Below the pieces are notes generated by a model, which was not told where the DNA came from, searched no databases, and saw nothing but the letters and a program-made list of their open reading frames with translations. Shown here one piece after another: positions 14,015-22,949 of a DNA stretch of 36,637 nucleotides. The stretch's first letter is position 1, and every line of letters begins with the position of its first letter. Source of the DNA: an uncultured Elusimicrobia bacterium (GTDB lineage Bacteria; Elusimicrobiota; Endomicrobiia; Endomicrobiales; Endomicrobiaceae); contig CALGGE010000020.1 in assembly GCA_937916125.1 (NCBI GenBank), forward strand, positions 1 to 36,637. Direction: 5' to 3'. Both the position numbers and the translations under genes were made by a program.

Positions 14015-15787
14015 ATGAAAAGAGAAGTATATTGCGGAAAAGTAGATGAAAGTTTTATCGGGAAAAATATAGTCGTCAGCGGGTGGGTACATTCCAGAAG
14101 AGATCACGGCGGTGTTATTTTTATAGATTTAAGAGACAGAGAAGGCATAGTTCAGATAGTTTTTCAGCCGGAGAAAAAAGAAATTTTTGCTCAGGCGGAA
14201 CACTTGAGAAGCGAATATGTTTTGTCCGTTAAAGGACTTGTTCGCAACAGACCGGAAGGAACGGTTAATCCGAATATGTTTACGGGAAAAGTTGAAATTG
14301 TCGTCGAAGAATTGGAAGTAATCAACTCTTGTCCCGTTCTTCCTTTGGAAGTGGATGACTACAAAGAAACTTCCGAAGAAATAAGATTGAAATACAGATA
14401 CCTCGACTTAAGAAGACCGTCATTTCAGAAAAATTTTATCTTAAGACATAAAATTTCTCAGACCATAAGAGAATATCTTAACAGAGAAGGTTTTCTTGAA
14501 ATAGAAACTCCTTTCTTAACAAAATCAACTCCGGAAGGTGCAAGAGACTTTTTAGTTCCTGCCCGTTTGGCACACGGAAGTTTTTATGCTCTTCCTCAGT
14601 CTCCTCAGATATTTAAACAAATTTTGATGGTTGCCGGTTTTGATAAATATTATCAGATAGCAAGATGTTTCAGAGATGAAGATTTAAGAGCCGACAGACA
14701 ATTGGAATTTACGCAGGTTGATATGGAAATGTCGTTTATCGACGAGCAGGATATTATGACTATTGTTGAAAATATGCTTGCGGCTATATTTAAAAATGCA
14801 TTGAATATCGAGATAAAAACTCCTTTTTTAAGAATGCCTTATGACGAAGCAATGCTTCGTTTCGGTTCTGATAAGCCCGATACGAGATTTGCAATGGAAA
14901 TAAAAGATTTTACAAAAGAACTTGCAAACTGCGGATTCGGCGTATTTAAAAATGTTATTGCAAAAGGTAATGTTGTCAGAGGGTTATGTATAACGGGCGG
15001 AGCAAAATTTTCAAGGTCCGAAATTGACGGATTGACGAAGTTTGTCGGGGAGTTCGGTGCTAAAGGGCTTGCTTGGATGAAAATTACAGCCAACGGTGCG
15101 GAATCCAATATTGTTAAATTCTTTACTAAAGAAGAAATCGATACGATTATAAACAAACTTGAAGCTAAAGACGGCGACTTGGTAGTATTCCTTGCCGACG
15201 AAGTTGATATAGTGGCTCAGGGACTCGGTGCATTAAGATTGAAAATGGGCAAACAGCTCGGAATGATTGATAAAAATAAATTCAATTTCTTGTGGGTAGT
15301 AGATTTTCCTTTGTTTGCTTGGGACAAAGAAGAAAGAAGATGGGTTGCAAACCATCATCCGTTTACGGCAGTAAAGGAAGAAGATGTTGATAAACTTACA
15401 CAGGAAAAGGCCGGCGAAGCTAAAGCAAGAGCTTACGATGTTATTTTAAACGGAGTAGAGCTTGGCGGCGGTTCCATAAGAATACATAAATCCGATATGC
15501 AGGCAAAAGTATTTAATCTTTTAAATATTACCGAAGAATCCGCAAAAGAAAAGTTCGGGTTCTTGCTGGATGCATTAACTTACGGTGCACCTCCGCACGG
15601 AGGACTGGCGATAGGGTTTGACAGATTATGTGCATTGGTTTTGGGAGAAGAGTCCATCAGAGAAGTTATAGCTTTCCCTAAAACGCAGAAAGCAATCTGT
15701 CCGTTATCGAATGCTCCGTCGCCTGTTTCAGAAAAACAGTTAAGAGAACTTGGAATAAAATTAAAAGAGAAAAAGCCGGAAGCATAA
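14015..15787 (+). CDS. aspS: aspartyl-tRNA synthetase
   Basis: 590 residues, the normal bacterial length. Charges tRNA(Asp) (and, in species that lack AsnRS, tRNA(Asn)) with aspartate. The N-terminal anticodon-binding OB fold is visible (VVSGWVHSRRDHGGVIFIDL). The class II motifs follow: motif 2 with CFRDEDLRADRQLEFTQVD and motif 3 with GAPPHGGLAIGFDRL. The bacterial GAD insertion domain lies between them (about 280-420). The C-terminus has FPKTQKAICPLSNAPSPV, typical of bacterial AspRS. It has its own promoter and a good ribosome site, and is followed after 33 bases by pgpH without a terminator, so the two are likely cotranscribed. Confidence 0.97.
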   Translation: MKREVYCGKVDESFIGKNIVVSGWVHSRRDHGGVIFIDLRDREGIVQIVFQPEKKEIFAQAEHLRSEYVLSVKGLVRNRPEGTVNPNMFTGKVEIVVEELEVINSCPVLPLEVDDYKETSEEIRLKYRYLDLRRPSFQKNFILRHKISQTIREYLNREGFLEIETPFLTKSTPEGARDFLVPARLAHGSFYALPQSPQIFKQILMVAGFDKYYQIARCFRDEDLRADRQLEFTQVDMEMSFIDEQDIMTIVENMLAAIFKNALNIEIKTPFLRMPYDEAMLRFGSDKPDTRFAMEIKDFTKELANCGFGVFKNVIAKGNVVRGLCITGGAKFSRSEIDGLTKFVGEFGAKGLAWMKITANGAESNIVKFFTKEEIDTIINKLEAKDGDLVVFLADEVDIVAQGLGALRLKMGKQLGMIDKNKFNFLWVVDFPLFAWDKEERRWVANHHPFTAVKEEDVDKLTQEKAGEAKARAYDVILNGVELGGGSIRIHKSDMQAKVFNLLNITEESAKEKFGFLLDALTYGAPPHGGLAIGFDRLCALVLGEESIREVIAFPKTQKAICPLSNAPSPVSEKQLRELGIKLKEKKPEA

Positions 15788-15820
15788 TAAAATAGAAAAA
15801 AATACAGGGTATTTTTTATA

Positions 15821-17290
15821 ATGAAAATATTAAATGACTGGCTCAAATCAAAAATAAAACAGTTCCTTCTGTTTCTGGTAAAGAAACTGGATGAAGATAT
15901 TCCGATAACGCCTAAAATCAGGTTGTCGGGCAATAATATATTTAAAAAAGAAATAAATTTGCCGGCGTGGCTGGTAACTTCGGTTTTATTTGTTGCGGTG
16001 TTTATAATGCTGTACAAGCAGGCTGCATGTTCAAATAAAGAAGCGTTGGGGATACTTTTGTTTCTCATTGCCGTTTTTGTTTTTGTAATATTTTATTTTA
16101 GGACAGAAGCAAAAAAAATAAATCTCGACAGTAACAAACTTTTTATAATCTTTTTTATAGTTATATCGTCTCTGTTGTTTTATCAGATTTATACGTCAAA
16201 ACTTTCGGCAATATCATTTCCTTTGCCGTTGTTTACGGTTTTATTGGCACTTCTTGTTTCCGTGAGAGTGGCGATTACTTATGCTTTTGTCTTTTCTTTA
16301 ATTATGATGCTCGGTGAAAATTTTTCTGTTTTAAATCCCATGATGCATATATGCGGAAGTTTGATTGCCGTAATTAATATCAGAAAAATCAGGAGCAGAG
16401 CACAGTTTGTAAGGGTCGGAATAAAAATATTTTTTGCCATGCTTGTTCCTGCCGTAATTTATTATTTGTTTGACCTCAGAAGTTTATATGAAACAGAAGA
16501 AACTGTAGCTTATATAGCAACAAATGCGTCTTTGTCGGTACTTATGATATTGGCATTTCTTCCCATATTTGAATCTTTTTTCTCCAGAACAACAAATATT
16601 AAACTGATAGAATTGGCGGATTTTAATAATCCGCTTTTAAAACGTTTAATGCTTGAAGCTCCCGGAACCTACCATCATTGTTTAATGACGGCATCTTTGG
16701 CTGAGCAGGCTGCGGAAGCCATTGAAGAAAATTCTCTTCTTGCAAGAGTGTGTTCGTATTATCACGATATAGGCAAATTAAAAAATCCCGAATATTTTAT
16801 AGAAAATCAGGCCGGACATGAAAATCCGCATGACGAGCTTTCTCCGTCAATGTCAGGACTTGTATTGGTGGCACATGTAAAAGACGGTGTAGCCTTTGCC
16901 AAAAAGAATAAACTGGATAAAGTTATAATTGATGCAATAAATCAACATCACGGGACATCGCTTATACAGTATTTTTATTTTAAAGCGATAGAACAGGATA
17001 AAGATAATGTCAGCGAACAGGATTTTCGTTATCCCGGCGAAAAGCCCAAAACCAAAGTTAACGCAATTTTAATGATAGCCGATTCTGTTGAAGCTATAGC
17101 AAGAACTCTTCAGGACAGAAGTGCAGGTAAGCTTCAGGAAGTTGTTGAAAAAGTTATAAATAATAAATTTACCGACGGACAATTTTCGGACTGTTCCATA
17201 ACTCTTGAAGATTTGTCGAAGATTTCGAAAAGTATGACGACGGTTCTCTGCGGGATGTATCATGCCAGGATAGAATATAAAACACGATAG
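15821..17290 (+). CDS. pgpH: 7TM-HD domain protein, PgpH-like cyclic di-AMP phosphodiesterase
   Basis: 489 residues. After a short cytoplasmic N-terminus there are about seven hydrophobic segments (residues 45-255), then a cytoplasmic HD domain. HD landmarks: TYHHCLMTASLAEQAAEAI (about 283-300), YYHDIGKLKNPEYFIENQ (about 312-330), NPHDELSPSMSG, INQHHGTSLIQYFYFKA and IADSVEAIART. These match the YqfF/PgpH family, which hydrolyses c-di-AMP. The large extracellular 7TMR-HDED sensor domain of the typical (about 700-residue) protein is absent or reduced here, so this is a short form. The downstream ybeY is the usual neighbour of this family; phoH, which often lies between, is missing. Confidence 0.88.
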   Translation: MKILNDWLKSKIKQFLLFLVKKLDEDIPITPKIRLSGNNIFKKEINLPAWLVTSVLFVAVFIMLYKQAACSNKEALGILLFLIAVFVFVIFYFRTEAKKINLDSNKLFIIFFIVISSLLFYQIYTSKLSAISFPLPLFTVLLALLVSVRVAITYAFVFSLIMMLGENFSVLNPMMHICGSLIAVINIRKIRSRAQFVRVGIKIFFAMLVPAVIYYLFDLRSLYETEETVAYIATNASLSVLMILAFLPIFESFFSRTTNIKLIELADFNNPLLKRLMLEAPGTYHHCLMTASLAEQAAEAIEENSLLARVCSYYHDIGKLKNPEYFIENQAGHENPHDELSPSMSGLVLVAHVKDGVAFAKKNKLDKVIIDAINQHHGTSLIQYFYFKAIEQDKDNVSEQDFRYPGEKPKTKVNAILMIADSVEAIARTLQDRSAGKLQEVVEKVINNKFTDGQFSDCSITLEDLSKISKSMTTVLCGMYHARIEYKTR

Positions 17291-17296
17291 GGGTTA

Positions 17297-17345
17297 TATA
17301 GTTGAAGAGTTGAAGAGTTGAAAAGTAAAGTTGAAAACGGCAAGA
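17297..17345. repeat. dispersed repeat (gttgaagagttgaaaag units)
   Basis: Three to four gttgaagagttgaa units with an aaacggcaag tail fill most of the pgpH-ybeY gap. Confidence 0.7.
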
Positions 17346-17354
17346 TCTAAGCTG

Positions 17355-17373
17355 AAAATTACGGAGTAATTTT
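17355..17373. other. hairpin with GGA loop at the ybeY ribosome site
   Basis: AAAATTAC and GTAATTTT pair perfectly around GGA, six bases before the ybeY ATG. The only Shine-Dalgarno-like sequence (GGAG) sits in the loop and first 3' stem base, so the hairpin could control access to it. Confidence 0.5.
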
Positions 17374-17378
17374 TTTAA

Positions 17379-17786
17379 ATGAAAGAATTAATTTTTACGG
17401 GATTTGATAAAAAACTTATACCGTCACTTGAAAAGACGGCAAAATTTGCTCTGAAATATGAAAAGATAAATAATTATAGTATTAGTTTTACGCAAATTTC
17501 CGATGCCGATATAAAACGTATGAACAGGAAATACAGGAAGGTAAACAGAATTACCGATGTTATATCTTTTCTTGTTGATGAAAAACTTTTTATGGGAGAT
17601 ATTTATATCTCTGATAATCGTCCTAAAAAAAATGCTAAAAAATACGGTTTTACTTATGAACAGGAACTTTGTTATTTGGTAATACATTCCATCCTTCATT
17701 TGGAAGGATACACGGATTACGATCCGAAAAATAAAAAAATGATGTTTGATAAACAGGACAAAATATTTAAATGTATATTCTTGTAG
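17379..17786 (+). CDS. ybeY: endoribonuclease YbeY (16S rRNA maturation)
   Basis: 135 residues. YbeY is a zinc-dependent endoribonuclease for 16S rRNA 3' processing and ribosome quality control. Visible: ISDADIKRMNRKYRK, the conserved RITDVISF strand-helix turn, GDIYIS, and the metal motif in VIHSILHLEGYTDYD. The canonical motif is H-x3-H-x5-H; here His103 and His107 are present but the third position (113) is Asp, not His. Asp can bind zinc, so activity may be kept, but this departs from the family rule. The 3' end overlaps the next gene by 16 bases. Expression may depend on the GGA-loop hairpin directly upstream. Confidence 0.9.
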   Translation: MKELIFTGFDKKLIPSLEKTAKFALKYEKINNYSISFTQISDADIKRMNRKYRKVNRITDVISFLVDEKLFMGDIYISDNRPKKNAKKYGFTYEQELCYLVIHSILHLEGYTDYDPKNKKMMFDKQDKIFKCIFL

Positions 17787-18772
17787 GTCTTGCTTGTTTA
17801 ATATTTTTTTTATCGCTTTCCGCATTTTGGTCTGCTTCCGAAATTGCGTTGAACAGCCTTTCAAAATACAGAGTTAAAAAACTTATCGTTTTAAAAAAAT
17901 CAATCGCAGAACCCTTATTAAGATGGCTTAACAGTCCGTACTATTTATTGACGGTTATTTTAACCGGCAATGTTGTTTCCGATATGATGATAAGTTTTGT
18001 CGCGGATTCTTTATCCGTAGAGATTTTCAGTATGATTAACAGAAATATAGTGGAATTTCTTACATGGATAGTAACGACATCTGTTGTTTTGGTAATAGGG
18101 GAAATTACTCCCAAAATTTACAGTCGTGCAAACTCTCAGAAAGTTACATTATGGGCAGTGCCTATTTTGTCGCAGGTGGAACATGTAACCAAACCTTTTT
18201 TGTATCCGATAATGAAAGTGCTTGATTTCTTTTTTAATAATAATGACGAGGATGACGAGTATCCCGTTTTATCCAAGGATGAAGTAAATTCTTTAATTAC
18301 TCAGGCTGACAGAGAGGGAGTTTTTGATAAAAATATCAGCACCATGCTTGAACGTTCAGTATGGTTTACCGAGACTATTGCCGTAAAAATAATGACGCCT
18401 TTTAAGGAAATAGAAGCCGTTGACATAAACAATGACGACGAAAAATTTATAGACCTGATAGTAGAAACTTCAAGAAGCAGAGTTCCGATATACAGAGGAA
18501 CAAAAGAAAATATTATCGGCTATGTTCATATAAACGATGTTCTTATGATATGGAAAGAACAAAATGAAAAATTAATAAAAAAATGTATTAAACCTGCATA
18601 TTTTATAGAACCGGACAAAAAAATAAGCGAGTTGTTGAAAGAGTTGCAGGCGGGGACCACGCATATTGCATTTGTAAAAAATAATAAAAATAAAATATTG
18701 GGTATGGTGACTTTGGAAGATATCGTCGAGGAGATAGTCGGAGAAATTCTCGATGAAAATGATGAAATTTAA
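17771..18772 (+). CDS. CNNM/CBS-domain membrane protein, short form
   Basis: 333 residues, starting inside the end of ybeY (16-base overlap, translational coupling). The N-terminal CNNM (DUF21) domain has three to four membrane segments and the signature SAFWSASEIALNSLSKYRV and IGEITPKIYSRANSQKV. Two CBS domains follow (about 195-330), with SRVPIYRGTKENIIGYVHIN and ILGMVTLEDIVEEIVGEI. The protein stops right after the second CBS, lacking the C-terminal CorC/HlyC transporter-associated domain that its neighbour has. The family is linked to Mg/Co efflux or homeostasis; the old 'hemolysin' label is not informative. The next gene is a full-length paralogue, suggesting tandem duplication and a heteromeric or specialised pair. 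Confidence 0.88.
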   Translation: MYILVGLACLIFFLSLSAFWSASEIALNSLSKYRVKKLIVLKKSIAEPLLRWLNSPYYLLTVILTGNVVSDMMISFVADSLSVEIFSMINRNIVEFLTWIVTTSVVLVIGEITPKIYSRANSQKVTLWAVPILSQVEHVTKPFLYPIMKVLDFFFNNNDEDDEYPVLSKDEVNSLITQADREGVFDKNISTMLERSVWFTETIAVKIMTPFKEIEAVDINNDDEKFIDLIVETSRSRVPIYRGTKENIIGYVHINDVLMIWKEQNEKLIKKCIKPAYFIEPDKKISELLKELQAGTTHIAFVKNNKNKILGMVTLEDIVEEIVGEILDENDEI

Positions 18773-18806
18773 AAGTATCAAACAAATTGTTTTTTCGGTA
18801 TAATTT

Positions 18807-20066
18807 ATGATAACAGTAATAATTAAACTGATTATATTTATTTTCTTTATGGGTTCGGCGGCATTTTTTTCCGCTGCAGAAACCGCAGTTACAAGCCTGA
18901 CAAGTTATAATGTGCAAAGGCTGAAAGAAAAATATAATAAGCTTTACAAATACTTTTTCTTTTGGGAACAGAACAGTAACGACGTTATTACTTCGATTAT
19001 AGTCGGTATTAATATTTCCGTAGTTGCAATAGGAGTTTCCGCAACATCGGTAGCACTTGATTTGATAGATATGTATAAACTTGATAAAAGTTTGTATATG
19101 GCACTTGTTCCGATAATAACAATATTTCTTACGCTTATTTTTGCAAATTTAATACCGAAAACTTACGGAAGATATGAAGCCGAAAAAGTAGTGATAAAAA
19201 CTTTTCCCGTAGTTATAAAATTTACACATATAAGCAGATTTGCAAATGAATTTCTTGTGTCGATATCAAGCGGTATATTGAATTTTTTCGGAAGAAAAAC
19301 TCAGGAACCGCAACGCATACAGCCTGACGAAGTGGAATTTCTTTTATCAAATGAAAATGTTTCTCCTTTATCTACGACTTCAAGAAAAATTATAAACAGA
19401 ATTATAGAGTTCAGAAAAACTAAAATTACTCAGGTTATGGTTCCTAAATCGGATATACTTGCCGTAAATATCGAACAACCGAGAGAAAAAGTAATGAACG
19501 AAATAGTTGCAACGCAGTTTTCAAGAGTTCCCATTTACAGAGGCTCGATAGATAATATTATAGGAATTATCACGGCAAAAGATATCGCTATGGCGTGGAG
19601 AACAAATGATGTTTTGGCGATAGAAGATTTAATTCGTCCCGTCTATTATGTGCCGGAAACGGCATACATAAAACAAATAATTTTGGAATTTAAAAAAGGC
19701 ACAAACAATATGGCTATAGTCGTGGATGAATTCGGCTCGACTATAGGGCTTGTTACGATGGAAGATTTGTTGGAAGAAATAGTAGGTGAAGTGTGGGATG
19801 AATACGACGAAGTTGAAGATGAAGATGTAATAAAAATATCTCAAGGGAAATATCTTATAAATGCAGGTAAATCTATATCGGACATAAATGACGAACTGAA
19901 ATTAAATATTCCGGAAGATCATTTTACTACGATAAACGGGTGGATATTGGAACATTTCGGCTATATCCCAAAAAGATATGAAAAATTTGTTTGGAATAAT
20001 ATTGAAATTGAAATAGAGAGCGTAGAAGCAAGAAAAGTAAAAAGAATAATATTGAAAATTAAGTAG
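18807..20066 (+). CDS. CNNM-CBS-CorC/HlyC family ion transporter-like protein, full length
   Basis: 419 residues. The order is CNNM membrane domain (SAAFFSAAETAVTSLTSYNV at the first helix, LIPKTYGRYEAEKV), two CBS domains (FSRVPIYRGSIDNIIGIIT; VVDEFGSTIGLVTMEDLLEE) and the C-terminal CorC/HlyC domain (INAGKSISDINDELKL and TTINGWILEHFGYIP). The family acts in Mg2+/Co2+ homeostasis at the inner membrane. It follows the short paralogue by 34 bases. A TATAAT lies two bases before the ATG, too close to be its promoter, and there is no clear Shine-Dalgarno sequence. Confidence 0.9.
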   Translation: MITVIIKLIIFIFFMGSAAFFSAAETAVTSLTSYNVQRLKEKYNKLYKYFFFWEQNSNDVITSIIVGINISVVAIGVSATSVALDLIDMYKLDKSLYMALVPIITIFLTLIFANLIPKTYGRYEAEKVVIKTFPVVIKFTHISRFANEFLVSISSGILNFFGRKTQEPQRIQPDEVEFLLSNENVSPLSTTSRKIINRIIEFRKTKITQVMVPKSDILAVNIEQPREKVMNEIVATQFSRVPIYRGSIDNIIGIITAKDIAMAWRTNDVLAIEDLIRPVYYVPETAYIKQIILEFKKGTNNMAIVVDEFGSTIGLVTMEDLLEEIVGEVWDEYDEVEDEDVIKISQGKYLINAGKSISDINDELKLNIPEDHFTTINGWILEHFGYIPKRYEKFVWNNIEIEIESVEARKVKRIILKIK

Positions 20067-20076
20067 AAGATTAAAA

Positions 20077-20091
20077 AATTGCGGAGCAATT
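20077..20091. other. hairpin with GGA loop before recO
   Basis: AATTGC and GCAATT pair around GGA. It lies in the 42-base corC-recO gap and has the same loop as the hairpins before acpS and ybeY. Confidence 0.45.
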
Positions 20092-20108
20092 CGGGAAATT
20101 AACAAAAA

Positions 20109-20774
20109 ATGTATCACAACATAAAAGCATTAATTCTTAATGTATCATTATCAAAGGAAGCGGATAAGCTTATAACTGCGTTCTCTTCGAAATGGGGTAA
20201 GATTTACGCTAATGTTCCCGGTGCGAAAAAAATAGTTGCCAAACTTTCAGCCGCAACAGAACCTATTACCGAGACTGAGTTGATAGTGTACCAGGGGTCG
20301 CCTTATGCACGTCCTACGGTTACCGGTGCAAAAATATTGAATTATAACAGCGAGGTTAAGCAGGACTTTTACAGGAATATGCTTGCGTTTTATGTGTGTG
20401 AGATAAGTGATAAATTTGCACCTCTTCATATGCCTAATCCTAAAAAATACGAGCTTATAGCCAGAACTTGGAACCTGCTTGGAACTTCAAAAACTCCGTT
20501 GAGAGTGTTGACGGCATTTTCTTTAAGATTGCTAAAACTTTCAGGATACAATATGATAGAGTATTTAAATAAAAATTATTCCAATATGAAAAAAGAAGAT
20601 ATTATTTATTTAAAAAAAGTTTCCAACTGTAACGGCGGTATGCTTGATACTATGGAAGAATTTCAAAATAGCGACGATAAAGTTATGTGGAACTATGTTG
20701 AAAGTTATATTACCACATATATTCGCCAACCGTCCGTCGGAATGTTTCTAAAGAAATTAGAATTTAGCAATTAG
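20109..20774 (+). CDS. recO: DNA repair protein RecO
   Basis: 221 residues. RecO, with RecF and RecR, loads RecA onto SSB-coated single-stranded DNA and anneals strands. The N-terminal OB-fold pattern is visible (IKALILNVSLSKEADKLITA, then SSKWGKIYANVPGAKK), followed by the helical domain (FYRNMLAFYVCEISDKFAPL, LLGTSKTPLRVLTAFSLRLL, LLKLSGY). The four-cysteine zinc site of many RecO proteins is absent; only isolated cysteines remain. Zinc-free RecO proteins are known, so this is not a sign of decay. Its position after the CorC genes fits the common ybeY-corC-recO neighbourhood. Confidence 0.87.
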   Translation: MYHNIKALILNVSLSKEADKLITAFSSKWGKIYANVPGAKKIVAKLSAATEPITETELIVYQGSPYARPTVTGAKILNYNSEVKQDFYRNMLAFYVCEISDKFAPLHMPNPKKYELIARTWNLLGTSKTPLRVLTAFSLRLLKLSGYNMIEYLNKNYSNMKKEDIIYLKKVSNCNGGMLDTMEEFQNSDDKVMWNYVESYITTYIRQPSVGMFLKKLEFSN

Positions 20775-20807
20775 AAAGTAAAAATTAATACAAAAGACAA
20801 AATTTAA

Positions 20808-21821
20808 ATGACCGCATTAGATGAATTTAAATTAATTGATTTTATAAAAAAACACAATACCAAACCTAAAAAATTTCACAATGTCGATTTGGATATAGGT
20901 GATGATTGCTTTGTGTATAATTCTTCCGACAAAAACAAGTATGTTGTAACTACCGATATTTTAATTGATAATATTCATTTTAGAACCGATTGGGCAACGC
21001 CTGAACAGATAGGACAAAAAGCCATAGAAGTAAATGTCAGTGATATTGCTTCCATGGGAACGGCTAAGCCTCTTTATGCTTTTATTTCCGTAGGAATACC
21101 GAAAAATACTTCCGAAAAATTTATAAAAAATTTTTTTTCTTCCGTTAAGAAAACTTGTGATAAATATGATATACATCTTTCCGGAGGAGATACGGTCGGT
21201 GCGGAAGCTTTGACGATATCGGTAACCTTAATAGGAATCGCTTACGATAAAATAATTACAAGAACGGGTGCAAAGAAAGGAGATTTAATTTTTGTTTCGG
21301 GAACTTTCGGTGACAGCGGAGCGGGACTGGAGATAATGTATAATGTACAATGTACAACGTACAAGAATCCTTTCAACTTTTCAACTTTTCGACTTTTAAA
21401 CCGGCATGAGCGTTTGCTTGTGCAGAGGCATATTGTTCCGAAAGCTCGGTTGAAATTGGCGAACGAGTTAACAAAAAAATCAAACATAACCTCAATGACC
21501 GATTCGTCCGACGGACTTTTTAAATCTGTAGAACTTCTTGCGGGGAATAAAGGTGCTGTCGTAAATATGGAACAAATTCCCGTATCAAAAGATTTGGTAA
21601 AATATTGCAAGAATGATTTAAATAAATTATATAATTTTGCACTGTTCGGCGGAGAAGAATTTGAATTGGTTTTTACGGCAGACAAACAAGATTATGATAA
21701 AATAAAAAAATTTTTTAAGAATATAAAATGTATCGGAAAAATAACCGACAATAAAAAAATAAAATATTTACGTAATAACAAAATACGGAACATAAAATAT
21801 GACGGATATAAACACTTTTAA
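20808..21821 (+). CDS. thiL: thiamine-monophosphate kinase
   Basis: 337 residues. ATP-dependent phosphorylation of thiamine phosphate to thiamine diphosphate, the last step of cofactor synthesis. AIR-synthetase-like fold motifs: DIGDDCFVY, VVTTDILIDNIHFRTDW, AIEVNVSDIASMGTAKPLY, HLSGGDTVGA, LIFVSGTFGDSGAGLEIM, SMTDSSDGLFKSVELLA and FGGEEFELVFTA. Between GAGLEIM and NRHERLLVQRHIVPKARL the protein carries about 20 residues encoded by dispersed repeat DNA (21337-21399), read through in frame. The insertion falls in the variable linker before the conserved P-x-A-R segment and seems tolerated. The last 23 bases overlap tsaE. No good ribosome site precedes the ATG. Confidence 0.93.
   Translation: MTALDEFKLIDFIKKHNTKPKKFHNVDLDIGDDCFVYNSSDKNKYVVTTDILIDNIHFRTDWATPEQIGQKAIEVNVSDIASMGTAKPLYAFISVGIPKNTSEKFIKNFFSSVKKTCDKYDIHLSGGDTVGAEALTISVTLIGIAYDKIITRTGAKKGDLIFVSGTFGDSGAGLEIMYNVQCTTYKNPFNFSTFRLLNRHERLLVQRHIVPKARLKLANELTKKSNITSMTDSSDGLFKSVELLAGNKGAVVNMEQIPVSKDLVKYCKNDLNKLYNFALFGGEEFELVFTADKQDYDKIKKFFKNIKCIGKITDNKKIKYLRNNKIRNIKYDGYKHF
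21337..21399. repeat. dispersed repeat inside thiL, read in frame
   Basis: aatgtataatgtacaatgt, then acaacgtacaagaat, then caacttttcaacttttcgac. Both characteristic units of the intergenic repeat family occur here inside a coding sequence without breaking the frame. The encoded stretch starts MYNVQCTTYKNPFNFSTF. Confidence 0.85.
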
Positions 21822-22236
21822 AAATAAAATTTTTTATACCGAAACCGATGAAGAAACAAGAAATCTCGGCAAAAAGTTTGCAAAAATTTTAAAACCGAAA
21901 GATATAGTCTTTTTTAACGGGGATTTGGGAGCAGGCAAAACTACATTCATACAGGGTGTTTTATTTTATTTCGGTATAAAAAAATTTGCTCGCAGTGCCA
22001 GTTTTATGTTGGTGAGCGAATTTGAAAGTAAACTCTGTCCGATATATCATTTGGATTTATACAGACTTGATGAAAATAATACTTTTGATTTGGGAATAGA
22101 CGAATATTTGTTTGGAGAAGGGATTTCCTTAATTGAGTGGAGCGACAGATTGAAACATTATAATATTAAGTCTCGTTGGGAAGTAAATATTGATTATACC
22201 GAACACGGAAGAAAAATTGCCATCAGGCAATTTTGA
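21799..22236 (+). CDS. tsaE: tRNA t6A biosynthesis ATPase TsaE
   Basis: 145 residues, starting inside the end of thiL. TsaE is the ATPase of the TsaBDE complex that makes N6-threonylcarbamoyl-A37 in ANN-decoding tRNAs. Visible: Walker A in FNGDLGAGKTTFIQGVL, the switch-like ARSASFMLVSEF (usually SPTF.lv.eY), the HLDLYRLDE motif, and LIEWSDRL near the C-terminus. The final codons form a 9-bp hairpin with the stop region. tsaB follows 50 bases later, so the two t6A genes are probably expressed together. Confidence 0.93.
   Translation: MTDINTFKNKIFYTETDEETRNLGKKFAKILKPKDIVFFNGDLGAGKTTFIQGVLFYFGIKKFARSASFMLVSEFESKLCPIYHLDLYRLDENNTFDLGIDEYLFGEGISLIEWSDRLKHYNIKSRWEVNIDYTEHGRKIAIRQF
22213..22234 (+). 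other. hairpin overlapping the tsaE stop
   Basis: AAAATTGCC and GGCAATTTT pair perfectly around ATCA, ending at the T of the TGA stop. There is no long T tract after it; it could be a partial terminator or an mRNA 3' end stabiliser between tsaE and tsaB. Confidence 0.45.
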
Positions 22237-22286
22237 AGATTTGATGATTGGAAGATTAGCAGATTAGAATCAAAAAGGAAAATGAA

Positions 22287-22949
22287 ATGAAAATATTGGC
22301 AATTGAAAGTTCAGGCAGTTCGCTAAGCGTTGCAATAAGCGAGAACGGTAATATCATGACGGAATATTTTTATAATGCAGGCAAAATCCATTCCGATGTT
22401 TTGGTTCCCTTGACAGAAAAAATAATAAAAGGAGCAAAATGGGAATTGCGGGATATTGATAAGTTTGCCGTAAATATCGGACCGGGAAGTTTTACCGGAA
22501 TAAGGGTGGCGATGTCCGTTATAAAAACTTTGGCACAAACATTAAACAAACCCGTAGTTGCATGCGACAGCCTTGATGTATTAAAAAATCAGTTAAATGT
22601 TAATATAAAAGGAATAAAAATCGTCCCGGCCGTTGATGCGTTAAGAAATGAAGTTTATGTTAAACAGAAAAATGAAATTATTATAGAGTCCGTAGAAAAA
22701 TTTGTAAACGATTTAAAAAAATATAAAAATAATGTTGTTATTGTCGGCTCTGCCGTATTTACTTATCAAAAATTATTTGTTAAAGAACTTGGCAAAAATT
22801 CCGTATCGTTACAAGAGTGGCAGAATTTTCCGAGAGCTGCAACACTTGCACTCATGGCGGAAAAAATAGACGGAGTATCTTTCGATAAAGTAGAACCCGT
22901 ATATGGCAGAAAATCTTGGGCAGAAGAGAAGAAGACAAATTTTAGTTGA
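22287..22949 (+). CDS. tsaB: tRNA t6A biosynthesis protein TsaB
   Basis: 220 residues. TsaB is the structural partner of TsaD in threonylcarbamoyl transfer to tRNA. It has an actin-like ATPase fold with MKILAIESSGSSLSVAI at the start, the conserved IHSDVLVPLTEKI, FAVNIGPGSFTGIRVAMS and PVVACDSLDVL. The second half is shorter and divergent, ending VEPVYGRKSWAEEKK, which is the typical C-terminal 'P.Y.R...a' signature. The ATG at 22287 has AAAAAGGAAAA in front. The stop overlaps the promoter of the downstream tRNA gene. Confidence 0.93.
   Translation: MKILAIESSGSSLSVAISENGNIMTEYFYNAGKIHSDVLVPLTEKIIKGAKWELRDIDKFAVNIGPGSFTGIRVAMSVIKTLAQTLNKPVVACDSLDVLKNQLNVNIKGIKIVPAVDALRNEVYVKQKNEIIIESVEKFVNDLKKYKNNVVIVGSAVFTYQKLFVKELGKNSVSLQEWQNFPRAATLALMAEKIDGVSFDKVEPVYGRKSWAEEKKTNFS

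Noticed and set aside
18798..18804. TATAAT just before the second CNNM gene as a promoter
   Set aside because: It ends about two bases before the ATG, so transcription would start inside the gene, and no -35 box is at proper distance.
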